In this document: positions 10,912-20,317 of the stretch, one piece after another
How positions within the stretch are numbered: position 1 is the stretch's first letter
How the letters are laid out: each line of letters begins with the position of its first letter
Notes under the pieces: generated by a model
Told to the model about the DNA's origin: nothing
Databases searched by the model: none
Seen by the model: only the letters and a program-made list of their open reading frames with translations
Assembly (NCBI GenBank): GCA_021731815.1
Contig: JAKFWO010000011.1
Coordinates: 1-59,431 of the forward strand
DNA length: 59,431 nucleotides
Origin: Hyphomonadaceae bacterium
Lineage (GTDB): Bacteria; Pseudomonadota; Alphaproteobacteria; Caulobacterales; Aquidulcibacteraceae
Reading direction: 5' to 3'
Made by a program: the position numbers and the translations under genes

Positions 10912-12236
10912 TTGGAGGCAAGGATGGTGCCGAGTTCGGCGAAGGATTCGTGAAAGCCCTGCCGCTCACCGGGGGCCTGGGAAAGAAAGCGCTCGAGTGG
11001 GCCATTGAGCGCGATCGCGCGGTCGATCTCGGGATCGGCCCCGCGCGCATAGGCCCCGATGCGGATCAGTTCTTCCATGTCGGAATAATGTGCGAGCGCC
11101 CGCCGGGCGGCGGCCACCAGTTTCTGCTCGTCGGGCGTATGGCATTGGGGCATGAGCCGGGAAATTGAGCGCAGCACATTGACCGCCGGATAACGCCCGC
11201 GTTCGGCGATGCGTCGTTCCAGCACCAGATGCCCGTCGAGAATGCCCCGCGCCGCATCCGCCACCGGCTCGTTATGGTCATCGCCATCGACCAGAACCGT
11301 GAAGATGCCGGTGATGGAACCCGAGGCTCTGCCGCCCCCCTCCTGCATGCCGGGGCCGGCGCGCTCCAAGAGGCGCGGCAATTCGGCGAAAACCGACGGG
11401 GTATAGCCCTTGGTGGTGGGCGGCTCGCCCGAAGCCAGCCCGATTTCCCGCTGTGCCATGGCAAAGCGCGTAACCGAATCGAGCAGGCATAATACTTTCA
11501 GCCCCTCATCGCGAAAATGTTCCGCGATCGCCAATGTCATCCAGGCGGCCTGCCGGCGGCGCAAGGCCGGTTCGTCCGAGGTCGCAGCCACGACCACGGC
11601 GCGCTTGAGCCCTTCGGGGCCGAGCGAATCCTCGATGAACTCGCGCACTTCGCGGCCGCGTTCGCCGATCAGGCCGATCACCACGACATCGGCCGCCGCC
11701 CCCTTGGCGAGCATCGACATCAGCACCGATTTGCCGACACCTGAGCCCGCAAACAGGCCCATGCGCTGGCCCTCGCAAATGGCGGCAAAGAGATTGACCG
11801 CCTTGACCCCGAGATCGAGCCGCGGCCCGACCCGCGCCCGCCCATGTGCCGAAGGCGGATTGGCGCGGATGGCGCGGGGCCGGGGCCCGCGCGGCAACGG
11901 CCCCAATTGGTCGGCCGGCGCGCCAAAGGCATCGACGACCCGCCCGAGCCAGCCGGGGGACACGCGAATCTCACTCGATTCCGGCAGAAAAAACACCGGC
12001 GCACCTGGCCGCAATCCTTCCAGCGTTGCAAAGGGCATCAGAATGGCGCGCGATTCGGCAAAGCCGACGATCTCGGCGGCCGGCCCGTCCACCGCCCCGA
12101 GCCGCGCCCGCGCCCCGATGCGCATGGCTTCCAGCGGACCCGTGGCTTCGAGCTTCAGCCCGTTGAGTCCCGCCACCCGGCCGCGAAAATAGCGGTAATC
12201 GGTGCGGGCGATATCGCTGGCCAGTTCGGCAAACAT
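10908..12236 (-). CDS. fliI: Flagellum-specific ATPase FliI
   Basis: Peripheral ATPase of the flagellar type III export apparatus, 442 residues, the usual length. The Walker A motif AGSGVGKS is at 163-170, and the Walker B region [12 protein letters not shown] is near 245-256. [20 protein letters not shown] is the typical FliI/YscN signature. The gene forms a two-gene operon with fliJ, as in Caulobacter, where fliIJ is also separate from the main flagellar clusters. A perfect CtrA box lies 82-96 nt upstream of the start, suggesting cell-cycle control. Confidence 0.95.
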   Translation of the reverse strand: MFAELASDIARTDYRYFRGRVAGLNGLKLEATGPLEAMRIGARARLGAVDGPAAEIVGFAESRAILMPFATLEGLRPGAPVFFLPESSEIRVSPGWLGRVVDAFGAPADQLGPLPRGPRPRAIRANPPSAHGRARVGPRLDLGVKAVNLFAAICEGQRMGLFAGSGVGKSVLMSMLAKGAAADVVVIGLIGERGREVREFIEDSLGPEGLKRAVVVAATSDEPALRRRQAAWMTLAIAEHFRDEGLKVLCLLDSVTRFAMAQREIGLASGEPPTTKGYTPSVFAELPRLLERAGPGMQEGGGRASGSITGIFTVLVDGDDHNEPVADAARGILDGHLVLERRIAERGRYPAVNVLRSISRLMPQCHTPDEQKLVAAARRALAHYSDMEELIRIGAYARGADPEIDRAIALNGPLERFLSQAPGERQGFHESFAELGTILASK

Positions 12237-12317
12237 GGAGGCTCTCTGCCTTCAACCCCGGGTTCCGGGCGGGATATCCGTCCGGGAAACTGCGAATCGA
12301 GAATTGGGCAGAGCGCT

Positions 12318-12332
12318 TTAAGCAGCAGTTAA
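12318..12332. promoter_or_regulatory. CtrA binding site upstream of fliI
   Basis: TTAA (12318-12321), seven bases, TTAA (12329-12332): the exact CtrA consensus TTAA-N7-TTAA. It lies in the 124-nt gap between mltG and fliI. CtrA directly controls early flagellar genes in Caulobacter, which supports a functional site. Confidence 0.7.
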
Positions 12333-12360
12333 TTTCGGGGCGCGGCGCAGGGCTCCAGCC

Positions 12361-13395
12361 TCATTCCCCGCGTTCGATGGCGCGCCATTTGGCGACATTT
12401 TTCTCATGCTCTTCATAGGTAGCGGCAAAAGCATGGCCGCCCGTGCCATCGGCGACGAAGAACAGATAATCGCTGGCGGGCGGATTGAGCACGGCAACAA
12501 TCGCTTCACGCCCGGGATTGGCGATGGGCGAAGGCGGCAGGCCATCGATCTGATAGGTATTATAGGGCGTGCGGGCATCGAGTTCGCTGCGACGGATCCC
12601 ACGCCCGAGCGGCCGCCCCCCCGAAATGCCGTAAATGATGGTGGGATCGCTTTCGAGCCGCATGCCCTTGCGCAGCCGGTTGACAAAGACCGAGGCGACC
12701 AATGGCCGTTCCTTGGCGAGGCCGGTTTCCTTCTCGACGATGGAGGCAAGAATGAGCGCCTCCTCCATGCTCTTGAGCGGGAGGTCCCTTGCCCGCTTCT
12801 CCCACAGGGGTTCGATGAAATCCGCATGGGCTTCGCGCATGCGGTCGAGGATCGCGGTCCGGGCCTCGCCCCGCGCAAAGGCATAGGTATCGGGCAGCAG
12901 CGAGCCCTCATCCGGGACTTTGGCGATCTCTCCGGTCAGAATGGGATCCGCCAGCAATTTTTCCACGATGAGGACAGAAGGCAGGCCTTCGGGAATGGTG
13001 ATCGACCAGGTAACCACGTCGCCCCGCGCGAGCCGGTCCATGATGGATTTGGCGCTTTCGCCGGACGCGATCCGGTATTCGCCGGCCTTGAAGCGGTAAT
13101 CGGCGCGCAAGGCACGCGCGGCCAGCCGGAACAGGGGTGCCGAACGAATGACCCCGGCTTCCGAGAGCTGCCTCGCAATCGCCCCGGCCCCCGACCCCCT
13201 GGGGATGAACACAAGGGTCGCATCGCCCTCGCGCGCCACCGGGCCGGCCCCGAACAGGAAGCGTTCACCTTCCTGCCAGATGAGTGCCCCCGCCCCCGCG
13301 AGGATGGTCAGCAGCAACAGCACGGCAACAAAGCCGCCTCCGCCGCTCTTCTTGCGTATCGGTTGCCGCGCGCGACCGGTTTTGGCCTTTGCCAT
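12361..13395 (-). CDS. mltG: Endolytic murein transglycosylase MltG
   Basis: Inner-membrane lytic transglycosylase that cleaves nascent glycan strands. It has 344 residues: a basic cytoplasmic N-terminus, one transmembrane helix (about 20-41), a LysM-like region and the YceG catalytic domain. The catalytic glutamate sits in ILASIVEKETG, and the conserved RLRKGMRLESDPTIIYG and YNTYQIDGLPPSPIANPG blocks are complete. It lies 68 nt after fabF on the same strand; acpP-fabF-mltG is a common alphaproteobacterial order. Confidence 0.94.
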   Translation of the reverse strand: MAKAKTGRARQPIRKKSGGGGFVAVLLLLTILAGAGALIWQEGERFLFGAGPVAREGDATLVFIPRGSGAGAIARQLSEAGVIRSAPLFRLAARALRADYRFKAGEYRIASGESAKSIMDRLARGDVVTWSITIPEGLPSVLIVEKLLADPILTGEIAKVPDEGSLLPDTYAFARGEARTAILDRMREAHADFIEPLWEKRARDLPLKSMEEALILASIVEKETGLAKERPLVASVFVNRLRKGMRLESDPTIIYGISGGRPLGRGIRRSELDARTPYNTYQIDGLPPSPIANPGREAIVAVLNPPASDYLFFVADGTGGHAFAATYEEHEKNVAKWRAIERGE

Positions 13396-13463
13396 AATTC
13401 CCCTCTCTGGCCCCTGCCAGGCCGTGTTGTGCCGGCCCCCGCGCCCCGCCGCCGATACCCGGC

Positions 13464-14744
13464 CTACTCGACCCGGTGCAGCACCAAAGCCGCATTGGTG
13501 CCGCCAAAGCCGAAGGAATTGGACAGGGCCGCCCGGACTTCGCGTTTTTGCGCCTTGTGCGGCACGAGGTCAATCGGCGTTTCGAGCGAGGGATTGTCGA
13601 GATTGAGGGTCGGCGGCACGATACCATCGCGAATGGCCAGCGCGCAAAACGCAGCCTCGACCGCGCCGGCAGCCCCCAGCAAATGGCCGATCGCCGATTT
13701 CGTGGAACTCAGCGCCAGCGCGCCGGCGCGATTGCCGAACAGGCGCTCGACCGCGCGCAATTCGATCTCGTCGCCCTTGGGAGTCGATGTGCCATGGGCG
13801 TTGATATAATCGATATCCGAAAGCCCGAGCCCGGAATCCTTCAGCGCATTGCGCATGGCCCGGAAAGCGCCATCGCCGTCCTCGGCCGGGGCGGTGATGT
13901 GAAACGCATCGCCCGACATGCCATAACCCTTGATCTCGGCATAGATTTTCGCACCGCGCGCTTTCGCATGCTCATATTCCTCGAGCACCAGCACGCCCGC
14001 GCCCTCGCCCATTACGAAGCCGTCGCGGTCGCGGTCATAGGGGCGCGAACCGCGCTCTGGCGTATCATTGAAACCGGTCGACAGCGCCCGGCAGGCCAGA
14101 AAGCCCGCAATCCCGATGCGGCAGATCGCCGATTCGGCACCGCCCGCCAGCATGACATCGGCATCGCCATAACGGATGAGGCGGGCCGAATCGCCGATGG
14201 CATTGGCCCCCGAGGCGCAGGCCGTCACCACCGCATGGTTGGGCCCCCGGAATCCGAATTTGATCGCAATCTGCCCCGAAGAAAGATTGACCAAAGCTGA
14301 CGGGATGAAAAAGGGCGACACCCGGCGCGGTCCGTCACGTTCGAGGATCAGCGAGGTCTCGGCGATGGGCGACAATCCGCCGATCCCCGAACCCATCATG
14401 ACGCCGGTGCGTTCGCGCGATTCTGCATCCTGCGGCATCCAATTGGCGTCGGCAACCGCTTCGGTAGCTGCACCCACGGCATAGAGGATGAAATCGTCGA
14501 CCCGTCTTTGTTCCTTGGGGGGAAGGGCCTTGTCGGGATCAAAGGCATGGGGATCGCCCGCGCCGCCGCCCGACCCATCGACACGCGGCACCGTGCCCGC
14601 AATGCGGCAGCCAAGGTCATCGGTCCGGAATCTCGTGATCGGCCCGATCCCGGATCGCCCTTCGATCAGACGAGACCAGCTCGCCTCACGATTGCCTGCC
14701 AAAGGCGTGACGAGACCAATCCCTGTGATGACGACCCTTCGCAT
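13464..14744 (-). CDS. fabF: 3-oxoacyl-ACP synthase II
   Basis: Condensing enzyme of fatty-acid elongation, using malonyl-ACP. The product is 426 residues. The catalytic Cys-His-His triad is visible: Cys in VVTACASGANAIGD, His in INAHGTSTPKGD and His in SAIGHLLGAAGAVEA. The start at 14744 (MRRVVITGIGLVTP) fits the family and has AGGA upstream; a GTG 12 nt earlier is possible. It lies downstream of acpP, with short tandem repeats in the gap. Confidence 0.95.
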   Translation of the reverse strand: MRRVVITGIGLVTPLAGNREASWSRLIEGRSGIGPITRFRTDDLGCRIAGTVPRVDGSGGGAGDPHAFDPDKALPPKEQRRVDDFILYAVGAATEAVADANWMPQDAESRERTGVMMGSGIGGLSPIAETSLILERDGPRRVSPFFIPSALVNLSSGQIAIKFGFRGPNHAVVTACASGANAIGDSARLIRYGDADVMLAGGAESAICRIGIAGFLACRALSTGFNDTPERGSRPYDRDRDGFVMGEGAGVLVLEEYEHAKARGAKIYAEIKGYGMSGDAFHITAPAEDGDGAFRAMRNALKDSGLGLSDIDYINAHGTSTPKGDEIELRAVERLFGNRAGALALSSTKSAIGHLLGAAGAVEAAFCALAIRDGIVPPTLNLDNPSLETPIDLVPHKAQKREVRAALSNSFGFGGTNAALVLHRVE

Positions 14745-14761
14745 AGTGATCCTCACTATAT

Positions 14762-14825
14762 GTCCGACATGGCGTCCGACATGGTGTCTGACATGGTGTC
14801 TGGCCAGTCACGGGCCAGTCACGGG
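14762..14825. repeat. 12-bp and 11-bp tandem repeats in the acpP-fabF gap
   Basis: Three 12-bp units of GTCCGACATGGT type (14762-14797) are followed by two 11-bp GCCAGTCACGG units (14803-14825). They lie between acpP and fabF. No function is evident. Confidence 0.75.
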
Positions 14826-14938
14826 CACAGGATTACCGCGACACCCCGTTCCCGACCCGCAAACACCAGCGGCGCGCTTTGTCCCTCTCCGGTTCCCCGG
14901 AGCACAAAGCGCGCCGCCGATTTCCACGGGGTCGAAGA

Positions 14939-15172
14939 TTATTTGCGGCCTTCGATGAAGGTCACAGCATCCTTGATCTTGTGGATCTTTTCGGTGTCGT
15001 CTTCCGGGATTTCGATGTTGAACTCTTCTTCGAACGCCATGACGAGTTCGACGAGATCAAGGCTGTCTGCGCCGAGATCGTCGATGAAGCTCGCGTCGCT
15101 CACGACCTTTTCCGCTTCGACGTCCAAATGTTCCACAACGATCTTTTTCACGCGATCGAAAACGTCCGACAT
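14939..15172 (-). CDS. acpP: Acyl carrier protein
   Basis: 77-residue acidic carrier of fatty-acid intermediates. The phosphopantetheine attachment serine is in [13 protein letters not shown]. Length and sequence are typical. It is transcribed toward fabF. fabD and fabG, often immediately upstream, are not present here; pcm is the nearest upstream gene. Confidence 0.97.
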   Translation of the reverse strand: MSDVFDRVKKIVVEHLDVEAEKVVSDASFIDDLGADSLDLVELVMAFEEEFNIEIPEDDTEKIHKIKDAVTFIEGRK

Positions 15173-15559
15173 GTATTCCTCTTTCTTGTCTGATTCAGGC
15201 GAATTCAGGCGATTTTGGCGACCGGAACTCCACTCGCGTCATCATGCCTGAGCATGTTATGGCAAACTAACGATTATATTCCGGAAAATGCAACCCGGTG
15301 GAACAAAATGCCGGGATCGAATCATTGGTGTTCCCTGCCCGTGATGGTCCCAATTCCGTTCCCGCCATTGATTCCCTCGCCTCCTGATACAGTCGGTCCG
15401 GCGAAATTCCTGCTGCCATCAGGTAGCGGGCGTGGTTGTGATCGCCTTTGCGTCGCCTGGCAAGCCGGATCGGGCATAAAATCATCCGACAAAGGCATCT
15501 GATGGCGTGTGGGGGCGCAATATCCAAGCCAGATTTGCAACGGGCACCACCGACACAGG
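15173..15559. other. Non-coding gap upstream of acpP
   Basis: This 387-nt gap between the pcm stop and the acpP start contains no gene I can support; the reading frames in it resemble no known protein. It must carry the acpP promoter, but I cannot point to convincing boxes. Confidence 0.4.
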
Positions 15560-16234
15560 TCACAATTCCCTGGCCAGCCCCGGAACAAAGGCCTGCGTAT
15601 AGAATGGGCAGAGGATTTCGTAATTGGGGGATCCGGTTCCCGACCGGCTGAACCGCGCCAGGATCCCGCCTTTTGCAAGTGCCACGGGCGCGACCATCAT
15701 TCCGTTCGGGGCAAGTGCGCTGGTCACGAAGGCCGGCAGCTCCAGAGACGGAAATGCCCCGAAGGCGACGATACGGTCAACCTGAAATACCCCGGCGGGC
15801 AATGATTCGGACGACAGGGCATCGAGCTGTACACAGGTAACATTGGCAATGGATTGCGATGCGAGCGAAGCCGAGGCCTCGGCCACCAGGGTCCGGAAAC
15901 GGTCACCGGCGGTGACACTGGCGCACAGGCGCGCCGCCACAGCCGATGAATATCCCGACCCAAGCCCCAGCAACAATACCTGATAGTCAGCCTGGATCCG
16001 TGCCGCATCGAGGATGGTGGCAATATCGACCACCGGATTCATGCTCTGTCCGCAGGCCAGCGGCACCGCTTCGCCCGAGGCCGCCGCCGCTGCCCATCGC
16101 TCCGGCGCGAAAGCGGGGCGCAGGATTTCCTCGATCGCTTCCAGCAGGCGCAAATCGCCGATCCCGCGGCCGCGCAGTTCGAGAATGACGCGCGCGGTAT
16201 CGGCAAAGGCCTCCTCGGGGCCTGGCATGGTCAT
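15560..16234 (-). CDS. pcm: Protein-L-isoaspartate O-methyltransferase
   Basis: SAM-dependent repair methyltransferase that restores damaged isoaspartyl residues. It has 224 residues. The SAM-binding motif is VLLLGLGSGYSSAVAA, and the substrate-side loop is GQSMNPVVDIA, where most homologs have a GQTIS-type sequence. Its ATG overlaps the surE stop by 4 nt (ATGA), giving the widely conserved surE-pcm order. The sequence is somewhat divergent, but context makes the assignment strong. Confidence 0.88.
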   Translation of the reverse strand: MTMPGPEEAFADTARVILELRGRGIGDLRLLEAIEEILRPAFAPERWAAAAASGEAVPLACGQSMNPVVDIATILDAARIQADYQVLLLGLGSGYSSAVAARLCASVTAGDRFRTLVAEASASLASQSIANVTCVQLDALSSESLPAGVFQVDRIVAFGAFPSLELPAFVTSALAPNGMMVAPVALAKGGILARFSRSGTGSPNYEILCPFYTQAFVPGLAREL

Positions 16235-17052
16235 TCAGGTCCCGGGCCTGCTCGCCCGACCAGCGCGGGGGCCGGTGGTACAAAGTCTGGCGGCACACAG
16301 GCCGCGCGCATGGCAGCGAGCGTTGCTTCATGCGTCAGATCGAGATGCAGCGGCGTGATCGAGATGCGGCCCTCATAGATCGCCCGCAGATCAGTGCCTT
16401 CGGGCGGGTTGGACAATTTACTGCGATAGCCGATCCAGTAATAGGGATTGGTCCGCAGATCGATCCGGCCCTCGACATACAATATGCGCTCGTCGCGATG
16501 GCCCTGACGGGTGATCTCGACCCCGGCCACTTCGCCGGGCTCACGGTCGGGGAAATTGATATTGATCAGCACATCGGCCGGCCATTGGGCCGCAAGCACC
16601 TTGCGAATCATCTCCGCCCCGAAAGTCCGGGCGCATTCGAAGGGACACGAACCGGGAAAGCGGAAATTCTGCGCCTGGCTGAGCGCAATGGCCGGAACCC
16701 CCATCTGCATCGCCATGGCGGCACCGGCGATCGTGCCGGAAAAGGTGACGTCCTCGGCGATGTTCTGGCCCTTGTTGACCCCCGACAAAACAAGATCGGG
16801 CTTGCGTTCGCCCAGCAATTCCAGCACGCCGAGCAGCACACAATCCGAAGGGCGTCCGGCCACGGCAAAGCGTTGTTCACCCGCCTTGCGCACCCGCACA
16901 GGCTCGGTCAGCGTCAGTGCGCGTGCGGCCCCCGATTGCTCGGTCTCTGGCGCAACGACCCACACATCATCCGACAATTGCCCGGCAATGGCTTCAAGGA
17001 CTTCGAGCCCGGGGCCATGCACGCCGTCATCATTGGTCAGAAGAATGCGCAT
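16231..17052 (-). CDS. surE: 5'/3'-nucleotidase SurE
   Basis: Metal-dependent survival-protein nucleotidase/phosphatase of 273 residues. The N-terminal MRILLTNDDGVHGPGL carries the metal-binding aspartates, SGVNKGQNIAEDVTFSGTI is the conserved central motif, and ALSQA is also present. The start at 17052 was chosen because homology begins exactly there and GGGAG lies upstream; the longer frame adds 24 unrelated residues. It is translationally coupled to pcm. Confidence 0.96.
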   Translation of the reverse strand: MRILLTNDDGVHGPGLEVLEAIAGQLSDDVWVVAPETEQSGAARALTLTEPVRVRKAGEQRFAVAGRPSDCVLLGVLELLGERKPDLVLSGVNKGQNIAEDVTFSGTIAGAAMAMQMGVPAIALSQAQNFRFPGSCPFECARTFGAEMIRKVLAAQWPADVLININFPDREPGEVAGVEITRQGHRDERILYVEGRIDLRTNPYYWIGYRSKLSNPPEGTDLRAIYEGRISITPLHLDLTHEATLAAMRAACVPPDFVPPAPALVGRAGPGPE

Positions 17053-17231
17053 TTCGGCTCCCGCAATGTCCTGTGCCGGGAAAGCATGTTTGCCCGCAAA
17101 GCGCAATGCGATCCGCAACGGCAAGCCGTGTAAGCCGCCGGGGCTACTGCCCGGTGCTGCATGTCAGGCATTGTCAAGCCACGTGCCGGCCCTTATTGTT
17201 GCTCGATAAAACTCGCCTTTTGGAGGGAACC

Positions 17232-20120
17232 ATGCGTCACATGAATTCAATCAAATCCTTGCTGCTGGCTGCCAGTGCCGGTGCCATCGCCGTCGCCATG
17301 GTGCCGGAAAGCCTTGCCCAGAGTGCCGCACGGAAACCCGCCAGGCCTGTGACAACGGCCACGAAAAGCGCGCCGGTCTGGCCGCATGACGTCAGCGATA
17401 TCAAGCCCGATCCGGCGGTCAAATATGGCGTGCTCGCCAATGGCATGCGCTATGCGCTGATGAAGAATGCAACGCCCAAGGGGCAGATTTCGATCAGGCT
17501 GCGGTTTTCGGCAGGTTCGCTGGATGAAAGCGACAAGCAATTGGGCCTCGCCCATTTCATCGAGCACATGGCGTTCAACGGCTCGGAAAATGTCAAGCCG
17601 GACGAATTCGTGCAGAAATTGCAGACGTTTGGCCTGTCCTTCGGGGCCGATACCAATGCCAGCACCGGTTTTGACGAGACTTCCTACCGGCTCGACCTGC
17701 CGCGCAATGATGCCGACATCGTCGATTACGCGATGCTGCTGATGCGCGAAACCGCCGGCCGGATCAGCTTTTCGCCGGAAGAAATTGAAAAGGAACGCGG
17801 CGTCGTGCTCTCGGAAGAGCGCCTGCGCGACGGGCCGGGTTTGCGCACCGCCAAGGCCCAGATCGGGCTCATCCTCAAGGGCCAGCGCGCGGTCGACCGT
17901 TTCCCGATCGGCACGCCGGAAATCCTCAAAACGGCACCGCGCGCCGAATTTCTCGACCTCTATCAGCGCAATTACCGCCCCGACCGGGCGATCCTCGTGG
18001 TGACCGGCGATATGGATCCGGTGGCCATGGAGGCCATGATCAAGCAGCGCTTCGGTGACTGGAAGGGTGTCGGCCCGGCCGCGGCACGCCCTGACCTCGG
18101 GACCGTGGACACAACGCCGTTCATCGCCGCCTTTCATCAGGAGGCGCAGGGCCAGAACGCGATCAGCATCAATGTCGTCAAGCCCTATGTGATGGAACGC
18201 GACACGCTGGCCCAGCGCGAGACCGACACCATCCTTGCAATCAGCCTTGCCATGCTCAATCAGCGCTTCGCGGATATCGCCCGCAAGGCGGATGCGCCCT
18301 TTATCGCAGCTTTTGCCGCCGGCGGCGGCGATTTTATCAAAAGCGCCCGCAATTACAGCGTCAATACCAACCACCAGCCGGGCAAATGGCAGGCAGCGCT
18401 TTCGGCGGGCGAGCAGGAATTGCGCCGCGCCATCGAATTCGGCTTCCGCGACGACGAACTTGCCCGGGTGATTGCCAATATCCGTTCGGAGCTGGAGACT
18501 GCGGTCAAGGGTGCCGATACCCGCCAGACACCTGCGCTCGCCAATGCCATTTTCTCGGCCTATGGCGCGGAGGACGTGCTCACCGATCCGGCGACCGACC
18601 TTGTCATCTTTGATGGGATGGTGAGCAAGCTGACGCTTGCTTCGACCCGGGCAGCCTTGAAATCGGCCTTTGCCGGCGGTGTCACCCGGATTTTTGCTAC
18701 CGGTTCCGAGGCCATTCCCGACGCGCCGGCGACGATCGAAAAAGCCTGGCGTGCCAGCGCAGCCATCCCGGTCACCAAAGCCGCGGAAGAAGCCGCTGTC
18801 GCCTTTGACTATTCCTTTGGCACGCCCGGAAAGGTGGCTTCGCGGACGGAAGCCGCGGATCTCGGCGCGACCTTCATCCGCTTTGAAAACGGGGTCAAAC
18901 TCAATATCCGGCCTTCAAGCGTCGAGAAGGATGTCGTCCAGATTCAGGTTCGCCTCGGCGACGGCACCTTCGCCCTGCCAAAGACCATGCAAGGGCTGGG
19001 TGCGCTCTATGGTCCGGGGGTGATCGAAGGCGGGCTCGGAAAACTGACCGCCGCCCAATTGGACAAGGCGCTGACCGGCCGTCAGGTCGGTGCCGGTTTC
19101 GGGGCGGGTGCGGACAGCTTCACTTTTTCCGGCCGGACCACACCGAAGGATTTTGCGCTCGAGATGGATTTGCTGGCCGCGAGGCTGACCGATCCGGGTT
19201 TCCGGCCTGAAGGCGTGGACCGCTTCAAGGGGCTCCTGCCAAATGTCTTCCAGCAGGTGGATTCTTCAGCAGCCAGCCGCGCGCAGCTTGAACAAGGTGC
19301 ATTTCTGCGCTCGGGCGATGTTCGCTTTCAGGCGTTGCCGACCCCTGAAGGTGCTGCGAAATTCACAATAGCCGACGTCAGGAACTTCCTGACCCCAATT
19401 CTTTCCTCGGCCCCGCTTGAAGTGACAATCGTCGGGGATGTTACGATCGAGGAAGCGATCGCACGGACGGCCGGCACGTTCGGTGCCCTGCCCAGGCGGG
19501 AAAAGGCACCCGCTTTGGCCGCGGATGCATTCGATGTCCGCTTTCCGGCAGCCGGGACAATCGGCAAATTCGAGCATGGCGGCCGCGCCGATCAGGGCAT
19601 CGGGCTCATCGCCTGGAAAACGACCGGCGCGCGCGATATCGGCGAATTCCGCAAGCTGCAAATGCTTCGCGCGGTCCTGCAAAATCAGGCGACCGAAATC
19701 CTGCGTGAGAAACAGGGTGCCACCTATTCTCCGCGGGGGCTCGGCGAGTTCGACGAGGACGCGAAGGATTTTGGCTATGTCGGGATGTCGATCGAAACGC
19801 CGCCTGCCGGGATCGACGGCTTCTTTGTCACCGCCGAGGATGTCGCCAAATCCCTGCGCGATACGCCGATCTCAGCCGAGGCGCTGGAGCGCGCCAAGCG
19901 GCCGCTGATCGAGGGTATCAACACCCAGCGCAAGGGCAATGGCTATTGGCTGGCCGTGCTCAATGATGCCCAGAGCACGCCGGACCGGCTGATGCGGATC
20001 CGCACCCAGCTCGCTTTGCTGGAAGCGGTCACTCCGTCCGATATTCAGGCGCTGGCGCGCAAATATCTGACCAGCGACCGCACGGTGCGCATGATCGTTA
20101 CCCCGCGCGCAGCGAAATAA
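17232..20120 (+). CDS. Secreted two-unit M16 zinc metallopeptidase
   Basis: 962 residues with a signal peptide (about 1-30, ending in ESLAQS). The first M16 domain has the inverted zinc motif HFIEH at 108-112 and the downstream zinc-ligand glutamate region EEIEKERGVVLSE. A second, non-catalytic M16 half follows (from about residue 550). It probably degrades peptides in the periplasm. The start at 17232 has GGAGGG eight bases upstream; the longer frame runs antisense into surE and was rejected. Divergent from surE. Confidence 0.92.
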   Translation: MRHMNSIKSLLLAASAGAIAVAMVPESLAQSAARKPARPVTTATKSAPVWPHDVSDIKPDPAVKYGVLANGMRYALMKNATPKGQISIRLRFSAGSLDESDKQLGLAHFIEHMAFNGSENVKPDEFVQKLQTFGLSFGADTNASTGFDETSYRLDLPRNDADIVDYAMLLMRETAGRISFSPEEIEKERGVVLSEERLRDGPGLRTAKAQIGLILKGQRAVDRFPIGTPEILKTAPRAEFLDLYQRNYRPDRAILVVTGDMDPVAMEAMIKQRFGDWKGVGPAAARPDLGTVDTTPFIAAFHQEAQGQNAISINVVKPYVMERDTLAQRETDTILAISLAMLNQRFADIARKADAPFIAAFAAGGGDFIKSARNYSVNTNHQPGKWQAALSAGEQELRRAIEFGFRDDELARVIANIRSELETAVKGADTRQTPALANAIFSAYGAEDVLTDPATDLVIFDGMVSKLTLASTRAALKSAFAGGVTRIFATGSEAIPDAPATIEKAWRASAAIPVTKAAEEAAVAFDYSFGTPGKVASRTEAADLGATFIRFENGVKLNIRPSSVEKDVVQIQVRLGDGTFALPKTMQGLGALYGPGVIEGGLGKLTAAQLDKALTGRQVGAGFGAGADSFTFSGRTTPKDFALEMDLLAARLTDPGFRPEGVDRFKGLLPNVFQQVDSSAASRAQLEQGAFLRSGDVRFQALPTPEGAAKFTIADVRNFLTPILSSAPLEVTIVGDVTIEEAIARTAGTFGALPRREKAPALAADAFDVRFPAAGTIGKFEHGGRADQGIGLIAWKTTGARDIGEFRKLQMLRAVLQNQATEILREKQGATYSPRGLGEFDEDAKDFGYVGMSIETPPAGIDGFFVTAEDVAKSLRDTPISAEALERAKRPLIEGINTQRKGNGYWLAVLNDAQSTPDRLMRIRTQLALLEAVTPSDIQALARKYLTSDRTVRMIVTPRAAK

Positions 20121-20142
20121 GCGCGCCTTTGCCCGTCCATTT

Positions 20143-20178
20143 CCGGTCCTTGCTTCCTGTCCGGTCCTTGCTTCCTGT
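20143..20178. repeat. 18-bp tandem duplication
   Basis: CCGGTCCTTGCTTCCTGT occurs twice head to tail (20143-20160 and 20161-20178), just after the M16 gene. Inverted, imperfect GGGCAAGGGCCGGAGG-type sequence follows, so the region could fold and end transcription, but this is weak. Confidence 0.8.
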
Positions 20179-20317
20179 CCGCCAGGGGGCAAGGGCCGGA
20201 GGGCAGAAGGGCCGGAAATGCCCGCCCTTGCGCCGGGCTTCTTGTGCCGGGTGATTATTTCTGGTCGAGTGCGGCGAATCGGGCGCATCGGTGACTTGCC
20301 GGTTTGGGGAAAATGAC

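Noticed and set aside
12406-13809. 467-codon open frame on the plus strand over mltG and fabF
   Set aside because: It is antisense to complete conserved genes, with no recognisable domain.
15215-15563. Short open frames in the gap upstream of acpP
   Set aside because: No ribosome site, signal or family resemblance, and frames on the two strands overlap each other.
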